Under the pieces are notes generated by a model. That model was not told the origin of the DNA and did no database searches. It saw only the letters and a list, made by a program, of their open reading frames with translations. This document shows positions 25,912 to 36,970 of a DNA stretch of 64,000 bases, piece by piece. The number at the start of each line of letters is the position of its first letter. Positions within the stretch are counted from its first letter, which is position 1. This DNA is from Sphingorhabdus_B arenilitoris (GTDB lineage: Bacteria; Pseudomonadota; Alphaproteobacteria; Sphingomonadales; Sphingomonadaceae): assembly GCF_042651485.1 (NCBI RefSeq), contig NZ_JBHSDH010000013.1:682001-746000 (forward strand), written 5' to 3'. The position numbers and the translations under genes were made by a program.

Positions 25912-27222
25912 CTACCGGTCATATGCCTTGGGCAAATCGCCTTCGCTAGGGATCCGGTACCGATCCCGGAGCCGCGCCTGACGATTATCAAGCGGTTGCA
26001 GGACGCCATCGACATAGACGCTTTGCGCCAAGGTGGAAAGCTCGAGCGGATCACCGTCCCAAATCACGACATCTGCGGCTCGTCCCGCTTTTAAGCTGCC
26101 ATGCGTGGTGCCGACGCCTATAATGTCAGCGGGCTTTGACGTTATTGCCGCAAATGCTTCGTTCCAGCTTAGCCCAGATGCACCCGGAACCTTGGTCAAG
26201 CTCACCAAATTTCCAGCATATTGCGCGGAATAGCGGAGCTGATGCGCGTCATTATCGTCGATCATGCCAATGGCAACTTCGACGCCCGCGCGTTTCAAAC
26301 GGCCAATGTTGGATTGCGTCGCACCCAGCTGTTCAAACGTAGCAGGCAAATCATTAAGCGCCGATGCGATGACCGGTATTTTTGCTGCTGCAATTCGGTC
26401 CGCAACCCGCCAGCCTTCGCTTGCGCCAACCAAAACCAGTTGCAGCTCGGGGAAATCCTTTTTCAATTCTATCACGCGCAATATATCATTTGCACCTTCG
26501 ACATGGACCAGCAGCTTGGTGCGCCCCTGCACTACGGGCAAAAGCGCTTTGGCATCTTCGGCGCGCAGCAGATTATCATCAAAACTGTCTTTACCCGCCG
26601 CATAATCCGCTGCTTCGCGCAGCATGGCGCGGAAAGTCAAATGCGATGCGGACCGGCTGCCCCCTGCAATACGCGCTCCATTTTCGCCAAATTCGACAAA
26701 TTGAAATGCTTTTGCTTTGGTCACCGGATCGGGGTCAGCGCCAAGGTCGGCGACCGCCCCCTGCCCTGCAAACATGTTGCGGCCTGCGCTTGGTGCAACC
26801 ACCGCGCGGGTAATCCCTGCGGCGCGGCTGATCGCGATGGCGCTGCGAAATGGGTCAATCGCAGGCGCTATATCCAGCCCGGCATTAAACTCGCTGCCGC
26901 TTGCGCTGGCGTCATTGGTGCCGCTCACCGCGCTGACCTCCACAAGGCCAACCCGGCTAAAGCCTGCAAATATGCCCGGCGTGACCCAGCTGCCCGATGC
27001 GTCGACAATGTCGGCACCAGCGGGAATTTGGACATTGGCTCCGGCGGCAATGATGGTGCCATTACGAATGACGACGGTTCCGCCCTCAATCGGCTCGCTG
27101 CCATCGCCGATGACAATTTTACCGCCGGTGATCGCGGTTGTCTGAGCCAAAGCGGCAGGTGCCAGAGCGCAGGACGCCAGCAGCCATCCAGCCGCCGTCA
27201 GCGAAGAAATTGCACGCTTCAT
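25912..27222 (-). CDS. Amidohydrolase-like protein with a degenerate metal site
   Basis: A 436-residue exported protein (signal peptide ending near APAALAQ) with the amidohydrolase composite-domain start (ITGGKIVIGDGSEPIEGG) and end (GSLKAGRAADVVIWDGDPLE). The segment that should carry the HxH zinc ligands, after VTPGI, reads FAGFSR: Phe88 and Arg90 replace both histidines. Later histidines and the final metal Asp are also not evident. It is therefore probably a non-catalytic or altered partner. It overlaps the catalytically intact amidohydrolase by 4 bp, which suggests a heteromeric complex. Confidence 0.82.
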   Translation of the reverse strand: MKRAISSLTAAGWLLASCALAPAALAQTTAITGGKIVIGDGSEPIEGGTVVIRNGTIIAAGANVQIPAGADIVDASGSWVTPGIFAGFSRVGLVEVSAVSGTNDASASGSEFNAGLDIAPAIDPFRSAIAISRAAGITRAVVAPSAGRNMFAGQGAVADLGADPDPVTKAKAFQFVEFGENGARIAGGSRSASHLTFRAMLREAADYAAGKDSFDDNLLRAEDAKALLPVVQGRTKLLVHVEGANDILRVIELKKDFPELQLVLVGASEGWRVADRIAAAKIPVIASALNDLPATFEQLGATQSNIGRLKRAGVEVAIGMIDDNDAHQLRYSAQYAGNLVSLTKVPGASGLSWNEAFAAITSKPADIIGVGTTHGSLKAGRAADVVIWDGDPLELSTLAQSVYVDGVLQPLDNRQARLRDRYRIPSEGDLPKAYDR

Positions 27223-28637
27223 TTCACGTCTCCTTCACCGGGCTGGCCGAGTTCAAAATCGCTCACCGGACGGCGCGCGGGATTGGCAGCATCGAACATC
27301 AACGCCCCGTCAATCCATACCTTGTCTGGCCGCGAATAGACGCTGAGCGGATTGCCGTTCCATAGGACAAGATCAGCCATTTTTCCGGGGGCCAAGCTGC
27401 CAGTCATCTTGTCGATACCCATGGCTTTCGCCGGATTCAGCGTGATCCATTTGATCGCCGTGCCCTCGCTGATATCAATACCCATGCGGCGGCCATCGGC
27501 CATGGCCTTTGCCGCTTCTTGGTTCAGCCGCTGTATCTGATTTTCGTCATCGCTGTGGATGATGGTGCAAGCCCCGGCATTTTCGATCAGCGCGGCATTT
27601 TCTGGAATGGCGTCATAGGCCTCCATTTTGAAACCCCACCAATCGGCCCAAACCGCACTGCACGCGCCATGCGCTTTCAGCAAATCGCCGATTTTATAGC
27701 TTTCAACCGCGTGATGGAATGCCGTGATCTTATACCCAAATTCCTTGGCCATATCCATCACAAGCGCCATTTCATCGGCGCGGTAGCAGTGATTGTGGAC
27801 CAAAATATCGCCATCCAAAACACCCGCCAGCGTTTCCATCCCGATGTCGCGGGTATAGTCCTTACCGCTATCGCGCTTTTTCTTATATTCCTGCGCCTTG
27901 ATCCAGGTTTGCCGGTTGACGGCGAAATTGCCCATACGGGTCGAGGGCATCCGGCCTTTGCTGCCATAGACGCGCTTCGGATTTTCACCGCAGGCCATTT
28001 TCAGGCCATAGGGCGCACCGGGAAATTTCATCCCCTGCACCGTGCGCGAATAGACATTTTTCAACGTCACGCTGCGCCCACCCATCAGATTCGCCGAACC
28101 GGGCAAAATTTGCAGGCTGGTAATGCCGCCATTGGCAAGCGCGCGGCTAAAACCCGGATCTTGCGGCCAAACGCTATGTTCGGCCCATACTTCCGGCGTG
28201 GTTGGCGATGTGGCCTCATTCCCGTCGCTATGTGCATCAACCGATGGTGTAGGATAGTCACCCAAATGCGAATGAATATCGATGATGCCAGGCGTTACAA
28301 ATTTGCCCGTGCCATCGACGACATTTGCAACATCGGGCGGCGCAGTTGTGGGTCCGCCCACGGCTTTTATCTTGCCGCCGACCATATGGACCCAGCCATT
28401 TTCAATCTTGCCGCCTTCGCCGTCGAATATCGTGGCGGGCATGATCAATGTCTCAACCGACGGATAAGCGGTGTAGGTGGAAGGAAAAGCAATAGGAGCA
28501 GGCTTTTTCTCGGCCGCCTTTTGCGCGGCCACTGGTTTGGACGCCGCACTTTTCAGTTCCTCACCGCCGCTCGCCGCACACGCCATCAGACCCAAGGGCA
28601 AAGCGAATGCCGCCCACCGAAATTCCCTTAATGCCAT
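27219..28637 (-). CDS. Periplasmic lipoprotein amidohydrolase
   Basis: A 472-residue member of the imidazolonepropionase-like amidohydrolases. The N-terminus has a lipobox (GLMAC, Cys20), so it is a predicted lipoprotein. The metal site is intact: IDIHSH (His122, His124), HNH in ILVHNHCYRADE, HH in AFHHAV and HSDDEN with the terminal Asp. It likely hydrolyses a cyclic amide or dipeptide-like substrate. It sits between the POT peptide transporter (12 bp) and the degenerate paralogue (4-bp overlap), fitting a peptide-use operon. Confidence 0.88.
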   Translation of the reverse strand: MALREFRWAAFALPLGLMACAASGGEELKSAASKPVAAQKAAEKKPAPIAFPSTYTAYPSVETLIMPATIFDGEGGKIENGWVHMVGGKIKAVGGPTTAPPDVANVVDGTGKFVTPGIIDIHSHLGDYPTPSVDAHSDGNEATSPTTPEVWAEHSVWPQDPGFSRALANGGITSLQILPGSANLMGGRSVTLKNVYSRTVQGMKFPGAPYGLKMACGENPKRVYGSKGRMPSTRMGNFAVNRQTWIKAQEYKKKRDSGKDYTRDIGMETLAGVLDGDILVHNHCYRADEMALVMDMAKEFGYKITAFHHAVESYKIGDLLKAHGACSAVWADWWGFKMEAYDAIPENAALIENAGACTIIHSDDENQIQRLNQEAAKAMADGRRMGIDISEGTAIKWITLNPAKAMGIDKMTGSLAPGKMADLVLWNGNPLSVYSRPDKVWIDGALMFDAANPARRPVSDFELGQPGEGDVK

Positions 28638-28649
28638 TTTTTGCTCCGC

Positions 28650-30305
28650 TTAATTGTTGGTTGCCGGATGCGCACCAGCGGCATCCGGTTCCGCCGCACC
28701 CGTGCCTGTCAGGTGACTACCAACTTCATCGTCCTTCAAAGTATCAAGATGCATCAGCTTTTTGATTAATGGTGCAACGATCAACACTGCCACACCCACG
28801 CCAATCGAAACCCAACCAATTTGTGCATATACGGCCAACGTCATTTCTTTGGTTGCCTCACCCGTTTCACCGCCAGTTGCTTCGCCAATTTTACCAGCTA
28901 CGATCTGACCACCGGCTGTGGCGTAAAACCATGCGCCCATAATCAAAGAAGCCATGGTGGTAGGGGCCAATCGGTTCATTGCCGACAGTCCAACCGGTGA
29001 CAGGCACAACTCGCCGGTCGTGTGCAGCAGATAAATCAAGAAGATAAAAATCACGGGGACAGCGGCAGACATACCGGCTGCTTGTGCGCCCCAGTTTAGC
29101 ACCAAAAAGCCAAGACCTACCTGCATCAATGCCAAACCAAATTTGAACGGCGTTGACGGCTCCCATCCTTTGCGTGCGAGCATTTGCCAGAACCATGCAA
29201 ACAGCGGTGCCAACAGGATAATATAGATGGCGTTGATCGACTGAAACAAAGATGCCGGGACCCCGCCCCGATCAACATGGCGGTCGGTAAATAAGTTCAG
29301 CGAGCCGCCTGCTTGTTCAAACAAGCCCCAGAAAAGGGGTTGGAGCGAAATCAGGAACAATATCGCAAAAATCCGGTCCCTTGCTTCACGATCCAGCTTG
29401 AACGCTTGAAACACAACATAGCCCAGCAGCATGAGTCCGGCGACGATGAACAATATATCCACCACGCCCTGATTTTGAACCAACAGCCACATTACGCCGA
29501 CAGCAACTAAGCTTAACAAGTAAAGCAACCATTCCAACTTAATCCCAAACACCTGAGATCCCAGCAGCTGCGGGTTAGAGGATTCGCCCTTACCCAACAA
29601 CAAGGGAGTATAGATGACAAAAGCAATTAGTCCCAGGACCATGCCAATGCCAGCAAGGCCAAAACCATACGACCATCCAATAGTTTGCCCGAGATATCCA
29701 ACTAGGATCGTGCCAAAGGCCGCGCCTGCGTTTATGCCCATATAGAAAATTGTATAAGCCCCATCGCGGCGGATATCTGTCCGCGAATAGAGTTGGCCAA
29801 CAATGACCGAAATATTGGCTTTCAGAAAACCGGAACCAACGATGATAAAGGATAAAGCCGCCCAAAATACGTTGATGACCGGATCATCCTGTCCACCCAC
29901 GCCTTCAAATGCCATCAATAAATGACCGATAGCCAAAAGGACGCCGCCAAACAGCACCGCTTTTCGTTGACCGAGATATCTGTCGGCAAGGTATCCGCCT
30001 AACACCGGCGTAATATAAACTAATGCGGCGTAGGTCGCCAAAATAACATTACCTTTGGCATCGTTAAAATCCCAATGCTGGGTAAGGTAAAATATCAGCA
30101 GCGCTTTCATGCCATAGAAGGAAAACCGCTCCCACATTTCAGCAAAGAATAGAACGAATAGGCCCCGAGGATGTCCTGCAAATTCAGCAGTTTTTCGCGT
30201 AGCAATAAACATCCCGCCGATTAGAAAAATTGCCAGGCCGATCGCTGCTATTGCCGCAATCCAATCGCCTTCAACCCACTGGCCAATTGCCTTCATATCG
30301 CCCAT
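28650..30305 (-). CDS. POT/PTR family proton-coupled peptide transporter
   Basis: A 551-residue transporter of the MFS-like POT family with about 14 helices. The family pattern is present: ERFSFYGMKALLIFYL on helix 1 (the ExxERF-type motif), GGYLADRYLGQRKAV after helix 2 and FYMGINAGAAFGTILVG. LSPVGLSAMNRLAP in the second half is another conserved segment. It imports di- and tripeptides with protons. The start has AGAGGG nine bases upstream. It is first in an operon with two amidohydrolase-like proteins that probably act on the same peptides or cyclic derivatives. Confidence 0.93.
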   Translation of the reverse strand: MGDMKAIGQWVEGDWIAAIAAIGLAIFLIGGMFIATRKTAEFAGHPRGLFVLFFAEMWERFSFYGMKALLIFYLTQHWDFNDAKGNVILATYAALVYITPVLGGYLADRYLGQRKAVLFGGVLLAIGHLLMAFEGVGGQDDPVINVFWAALSFIIVGSGFLKANISVIVGQLYSRTDIRRDGAYTIFYMGINAGAAFGTILVGYLGQTIGWSYGFGLAGIGMVLGLIAFVIYTPLLLGKGESSNPQLLGSQVFGIKLEWLLYLLSLVAVGVMWLLVQNQGVVDILFIVAGLMLLGYVVFQAFKLDREARDRIFAILFLISLQPLFWGLFEQAGGSLNLFTDRHVDRGGVPASLFQSINAIYIILLAPLFAWFWQMLARKGWEPSTPFKFGLALMQVGLGFLVLNWGAQAAGMSAAVPVIFIFLIYLLHTTGELCLSPVGLSAMNRLAPTTMASLIMGAWFYATAGGQIVAGKIGEATGGETGEATKEMTLAVYAQIGWVSIGVGVAVLIVAPLIKKLMHLDTLKDDEVGSHLTGTGAAEPDAAGAHPATNN

Positions 30306-30487
30306 TCAAACGACCCTCTTCCCTGAACTATTGTGCAAGCTGTCATTGTTATGACTGCTTTTCCTATCCGCACCCTAACCAAAAAATTGCGGCTGTGAAG
30401 AATTTTATTACGTGCCGCTTTCATTTTCTGGGAAAAACGCCGTATCTTGGCTGGCTATCGGTTATGCTTTGGCTTAGATAATCGGCC

Positions 30488-31078
30488 ATGTTCAATGACC
30501 TGACTTCGCTCCCCCGCTATCTCTCGACCCGCCGATCTGGAAAGCCGCGCGATTTGATTGCGCCGGGCCCAGACGAGCCTTCATTGCGCGATATTCTCGC
30601 ATTGGCGGCGCGGACGCCCGATCATGGCAAGCTGTTTCCATGGCGTTTTGTGCCCATCGGCGATGATGCACGCAGTGCCTTTGGCGCGTTGCTGCGCAAG
30701 GCATTTACCACCGCCAACCCTGAGGCGCGGGAGATTCAGATCGAGGCCGCGATTGCCCCTGCCTTTATGGCCCCTTCGCTCGTCGTGCTGCTTTATGCGC
30801 CGCAGCCAAGTCCTAAAATCCCGCTTTGGGAACAGCAATTGTCGGTCGGCGCTGCCGCGATGAACCTGCTCCATGCCGCCCATGCATATGGATTTGCAGG
30901 CAGCTGGATCACCGGCTGGGCGGCTTATGATCCGATTGTGCGGGCGGAATTATGCGAAGGTGACGAAGAAATAGCTGGCTTTTTCTATATCGGCACACCG
31001 GCCAATCCGCTGGAGGAACGCCCTCGCCCTGAATTGGACACTATCATCCGGCATTGGCCAAAACCAACCGCTGCATAA
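30488..31078 (+). CDS. Nitroreductase family flavoprotein
   Basis: A 196-residue FMN-binding protein of the small YdjA-like nitroreductase group. The N-terminal RRSGKPRDLIAPGP (Ser/Arg contacts to FMN), the ARTPDHGKLFPWRF segment and YIGTP near the C-terminus are typical. It would reduce nitro or quinone-like substrates with NAD(P)H. The gene is divergent from the peptide transporter and 72 bp upstream of the GntR gene. Confidence 0.9.
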   Translation: MFNDLTSLPRYLSTRRSGKPRDLIAPGPDEPSLRDILALAARTPDHGKLFPWRFVPIGDDARSAFGALLRKAFTTANPEAREIQIEAAIAPAFMAPSLVVLLYAPQPSPKIPLWEQQLSVGAAAMNLLHAAHAYGFAGSWITGWAAYDPIVRAELCEGDEEIAGFFYIGTPANPLEERPRPELDTIIRHWPKPTAA

Positions 31079-31121
31079 GGCCGCTGGGCAAAAATACCGT
31101 AAATTGCCTTATCTTGACGCG

Positions 31122-31148
31122 CCCTACTGTATTATGGCAGTAGTAGGG
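31122..31148. promoter_or_regulatory. Candidate operator of the adjacent GntR regulator
   Basis: CCCTACT (31122-31128) and AGTAGGG (31142-31148) form a 7-bp inverted repeat with a 13-bp gap, ending two bases before the GntR start codon. A nested CTACTG/CAGTAG pair is also present. A TATTAT box sits between the arms. The position suits autoregulation by the YtrA-type protein. Confidence 0.45.
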
Positions 31149-31150
31149 TT

Positions 31151-31495
31151 ATGAAGAATGATAATAAGCCGGTATATCTGAAATTGCGCGACGTGATCGC
31201 GGCGGCAATATTGGACGGCGAATATGGTGAGGGCGAAATGCTGCCATCGGTGCGCGCTTTTGCGGCGCAGCAGGGGGCCAACCCGTTGACCGTCGCCAAA
31301 GCCTATCAGCTGTTTCAGGATAGCGGACTTGTCGATGTGAAACGCGGCGTTGGCCTATTCGTTGCGCAAGGGGCAGTGACGAAGCTGCGCGGCCATGAAC
31401 GCGACCATTTTGTCAAAACGATCTGGCCCGAGGTGAAGGCGCAAATGCAGCGCGCTGGCCTCGAATTATCGGACCTCGTCGAACTGGAACGCTAA
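31151..31495 (+). CDS. YtrA-type GntR transcriptional regulator
   Basis: A 114-residue regulator with an N-terminal winged helix (PVYLKLRDVIAAAILDGEYGEGEMLPSVRAFA) and a short helical tail, as in the YtrA subfamily. These usually control ABC exporter genes in the same operon. Here no transporter follows: the next gene is convergent and overlaps the stop by 4 bp. The inverted repeat just upstream suggests autoregulation. Targets must lie elsewhere. Confidence 0.9.
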   Translation: MKNDNKPVYLKLRDVIAAAILDGEYGEGEMLPSVRAFAAQQGANPLTVAKAYQLFQDSGLVDVKRGVGLFVAQGAVTKLRGHERDHFVKTIWPEVKAQMQRAGLELSDLVELER

Positions 31496-33514
31496 GCGGC
31501 TTTTTTATAGGCTGCTTTTGCGGCCTTCAACCCCGCCGCTACTTCGCTATTGCCTGGGATCAGTGCGTCTGCCTTTTCAAATAGCTCCAACGCAGCTTTT
31601 GGCCGTTGCCCGGATTTGAGCAGCACCTGTCCATAAATCAACGTCACCAGCGGATTGGCTGGATCGATTTTATAGGCTGCCTGCGCATTGAAAATGGCTT
31701 CATCATGGCGGTTCAGGGCGGAATAGGTGCGGGCCAGATTGGCGTTTAATATGCTATCATTATATCCCACTCGGCTGCGCAATTTCAAAAGCATTGGTAA
31801 GGCTTCGGCCCAGCGGGCTTCATCAATGAACAGATACGCCGTCAGGCGCTGCGCCGACAAATTATTGGGGTTGAAATAGACAAAGGCAGCGAGCACCTCA
31901 TTCGCCTCTTTCACCCTGCCCGTGCGGCGGTAACTGTCGACAAGGCGCAGCATGACATTTTCCGAAAACTCAATCTCCCGCGCCCGGCCATAATTGACCG
32001 CTGCGGCACGGTAATCGCCTGCGGCCGCTTCGACATCGCCGACCAATATGTGGGAATCGGCCACACCCGGATTGCGCGCTTGCAGGCTTCGTGCCTGTGA
32101 CAGCGCTTGGCCGACATTCCCCCGCAGCAGCAAAGCGCGGATATAGGGAATAGCATAACGGGCATCGCCGGGATTACGCTGCGCTCCGTCGGCGGCGGCG
32201 GTAATCGATAGCTGCTGCGGCAACGGCTTGGCCCCGCGAATGATCGGCAGCGATGCGGCAGACAGGCCGTCGGCGGCTTTATCCCGTTCGCCCGAAACTT
32301 CGAAAGCGCGCGCCGCAAGTAACGCATCATAGCTATCGGGCGCACCACTTTGCAGCAACGGCTGAATAATATCGAGCGCATCCAAATTGTTGCCCGCCCG
32401 CAATTTTGCCCGCGCGAGCAAGCGCCGGACCCGCATATTGCCGGGCTGCATTGACGATAGCCGGTCGAGGATATCCGCCGCTTTGTTGAAATTCCCAAGC
32501 TCATATTCCGCTATCGCCGACACCAGCATCGCGCCGGGTGTTTCGTTGATAGCCGCGCCAGCAACGCCCAATATCCGCTGCGCCAACGCATAGTCACCCG
32601 CGCGCGCGGCAATCACCGCCTGCATATAATAGGCGCGGCCATTTTTGCTGTTGATCGCCAGTATCTTTCGCGCCTGCGCCAACATATCGCGGTTGCGGCC
32701 GAGCTCGCCGAGCGTCACTGCATATTCCTCCAGCAAGGGAATATCATCGCCGTTGATCGACAACCCCCGTTCAAACCAAGGCAAAGCCGCAGCAAGCCCA
32801 AATTGGGAACGTACCATTTGCCCGCGAAATTCTATCGCACGAACGTCATCAGGGTCCAGCGCGACCGCTTTGTCGGATGCCGCAATCGCGCCCATATGAT
32901 CGGCATAGACAAAACGGAACCGCGCAATCTCTGTCCACAGCCTGCTGTCATCCGGCGCAATTTCCAGCGCCGTATCAAAAGCCTCTCGGGCCAGGTCATA
33001 ATCACCGCGTTCCGAATAGAGCCGCCCCAATATTCGCAGCGCATAGGCCCGGTTATCTTGCGGAATCGCCGGATCAGACAGCAATATTTCCGCCCGTTCG
33101 CTATCGCCTGTCATCCACAAGGCATGGCCCAATAAATGCTGCAAGGATATTTGCTCTGCGCCGGCCCCCACTGCCTGTTCAAGCGCGATTTTCGCGGTCT
33201 GACCGTCAAATATTTCCAGCGAGACATTCGCCTGCGCGATTAAGCCGGGCGTCCAATTTGGACTGGCTTTTACCGCATTCATCAATTCGATGCGGGCCGC
33301 ACGGTAATCTTTGGCTTCATAATATTCTTCCGCGCGGGCGTAGGCTGCTTCTGCCGCTGCTTGCCCCTGTTCGCGGAATAACACCGACCCGATTGCAAAC
33401 AGCAGGGCAAGCGCAATCAAGCCGCCCGTCCCATAGAGCAAGGGACGCCGGATGGCCGAAAATCTGCGCACAAATTTTTCGGTCCGTGTCTCCCGCTTGA
33501 TCAGATGTCTGGGT

Positions 33515-33531
<17 letters not shown>
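31492..33531 (-). CDS. Membrane-anchored TPR protein of the PEP-CTERM/EPS locus
   Basis: About 679 residues. One transmembrane helix near the N-terminus (LLYGTGGLIALALLFAIGSVLF) is followed by at least fifteen tetratricopeptide-like repeats (for example YDLAREAFDTALEIAPDDSRLW). It ends in AAKAAYKKAA. PEP-CTERM loci often encode a TPR lipoprotein, PrsT; this one has no lipobox, so it is a relative in position rather than a certain PrsT. The ATG at 33531 overlaps the prsR coding end by 17 bp. A scaffold role in exopolysaccharide secretion is inferred from context. Confidence 0.8.
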
Positions 33532-34872
<1,341 letters not shown>

Positions 34873-34876
<4 letters not shown>

Positions 34877-36969
34877 GCTGCCTCTTCTATATGATTATAT
34901 TCGCCATTTCCGCTCTGTTCAGCGGGCAATAACAGCGTGAAATGAGACCCTTTGCCCAGTCGGCTTTCAACGCGCAGCTGACCGCCCATCGAAACGGCCA
35001 GCGCCCGCGCTTCATAAGCGCCAATGCCAAAACCGCCGTCTTTGCTGGATTCAAAAGGTTTGAATAATTGATTGGCGATAAATGCCTCGCTCATGCCCAC
35101 GCCGCTATCGGATATGCCAATGGCAATGTCGGTGCCTTGACTGCGGCAGGTGATTTTTACAGGGGCGCCATCATCGGTCGCCTCAATCGCATTTTGGACC
35201 AAATGGCCAATGATCGTTTCGACCCGCGCCGGGTCGGCGACCGCCATCATCCCTTTCGTGACTTGCACATCAATCGGGTAGATTAACCGCTTGTCATGCA
35301 CGGCTTTCATCACAACCGCGCTGATATCAACAGGTTCGGGCGCCGCATGTTTGGCCTTGTTATGTTGCGACAGGCGGGCGAGCAGGTCGTTCATTTTGTC
35401 GACCGATCCTTTTAACGTATCGACCATATCGGCCTGAAACTCAGGATTATCGGCGTGTTTTTCGGCATTGCGGGCCAATATGCTCAATTGGCTGACCAAG
35501 TTTTTAATATCATGCATGACAAAGGCAAAACGGCGGTTAAATTGTTCAAATTGCTGCGCCTCGGCCAATGCCTGATGACTGGTCGCTTCGGCCAAGTAAC
35601 TGGCAACTTGGCGGCCCACGACGCGTAGCATATCCAAATCTTCCCAATCCAGTTCCCGCTTAATCCGGGGCCGCGCCAATATGGCGAGTCCAGCCAGTTT
35701 GCCAAAATGGACCAGCGGCACAACCGCCCATGCCTGCGCCTCGTCATATAACCATTGCGGTATCGCGCGCGGATCGCAGCGTTCATCGGTCCCGGCGCGC
35801 ACATGGTCCATCGACAAAATATGTCCGGTGGATTCAAAAAAGGGCATCGTCTGCGACGTGACGCAATTGGCGGGCACGTCGGCGGTTGCCCAATTCCACC
35901 GGGCCTGCAACGTCAACCGTTCTTGCTCATCAGGAACCAGCAGCAACCCCGCCGGGCTGTCAAAAATATCGGCCAGCGATTTCACCACTCTTTCATGAAA
36001 CGGCGCGGCTTCTTTGCTCGGAAAACCAATGGTATCTGCAAAGCGCATCCACTCGCTGCGATAATCATAACGGTGCTGAAAAAAATTCTTGGCGATTATC
36101 ACATTCAACCAAGCACGGAACCGGCCCGACGGCAGGATCAGCAACGCGGTCAGCGACATACCGAAAATTAAGGTAATTTGCGCCAGCCGGACATAGGTGC
36201 CACCCACAAATTGTATGGCCGTAGCGAGCAGCAGCATACCCAGCAAATAGGCCCCGATCGCCAGCAAGGAAACTGATTGAAACGCCACCGAACGCGACAA
36301 ACGAAGCCGCCAGTTTTCATTTCGCTTCAACGCCATGGCAAATACCGGCACCAATAATGACATGGCGATGCCGCGGGTTGAGATTAGCTCGGCCGGAATT
36401 TCGTCGGCCATATAGGCGATGGTGTAAAGGTTGAGGTCGAATGTCCACATGGCCGCCAATCCGGCCATGGGCAGGCTAACCCCCCAACGCGCTTCGGGCG
36501 CCGAGACCGTATAGAGATTATGCACCAACACCAACGCGCCAATTGAAAAAATCATTCGCAGCAACAATGCCGTTTGCTCGGCGACCTGAGCCACCGGAAT
36601 TTCTGGTGTCAGCGTTGAGTTAAGGCCATCAATCGCAGGCTGGCACAGCAACACCGCGCCAAGGACGAAGTAGATGATGTTGATCGTGCGCGGCTGTTTA
36701 CGGCCTTCACCGCTGCGCAACAGGAAAAACATGAACCCGAGCCAAGCGGCGTTTCGCATCGATTCCAAAACCAGTGATATGGTATCATAAGGATGACCAA
36801 TCACCGCCGCCGTGCCCCAGGCCGATGTCAGCCCCAATGCGATAATCAATATAACTTGCTGCTGATTTTTGAAGCTATGTTTGTGAAACAGCCATATCGC
36901 AAGCGCCGCATATAAAAAGCCGACCGCCGCATGGCCCCAAAAGCTTAGCAGGGATAATAGCTCCATCAT
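34873..36969 (-). CDS. prsK: PEP-CTERM system histidine kinase PrsK
   Basis: About 698 residues. Around eight membrane helices occupy residues 1-290, followed by a GAF-like region. The dimerisation segment, with a His-Asp pair (FVMHDIKNLVSQLS), replaces the usual HExxP motif, and a HATPase domain has GISDSGVGM and GGFGIGAYEARALA. This is the PrsK layout. It phosphorylates PrsR, whose gene overlaps it by 4 bp. The ATG at 36969 is preferred because GGAG lies nine bases upstream and it starts just after the glycosyltransferase stop; 36984 is an alternative. Confidence 0.93.
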
Positions 36970-36970
36970 A

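Noticed and set aside
26221..27339. Long plus-strand frame (372 codons) opposite the amidohydrolase gene
   Set aside because: Cys/Arg/His-rich shadow of the GC-biased minus-strand gene; no family features.
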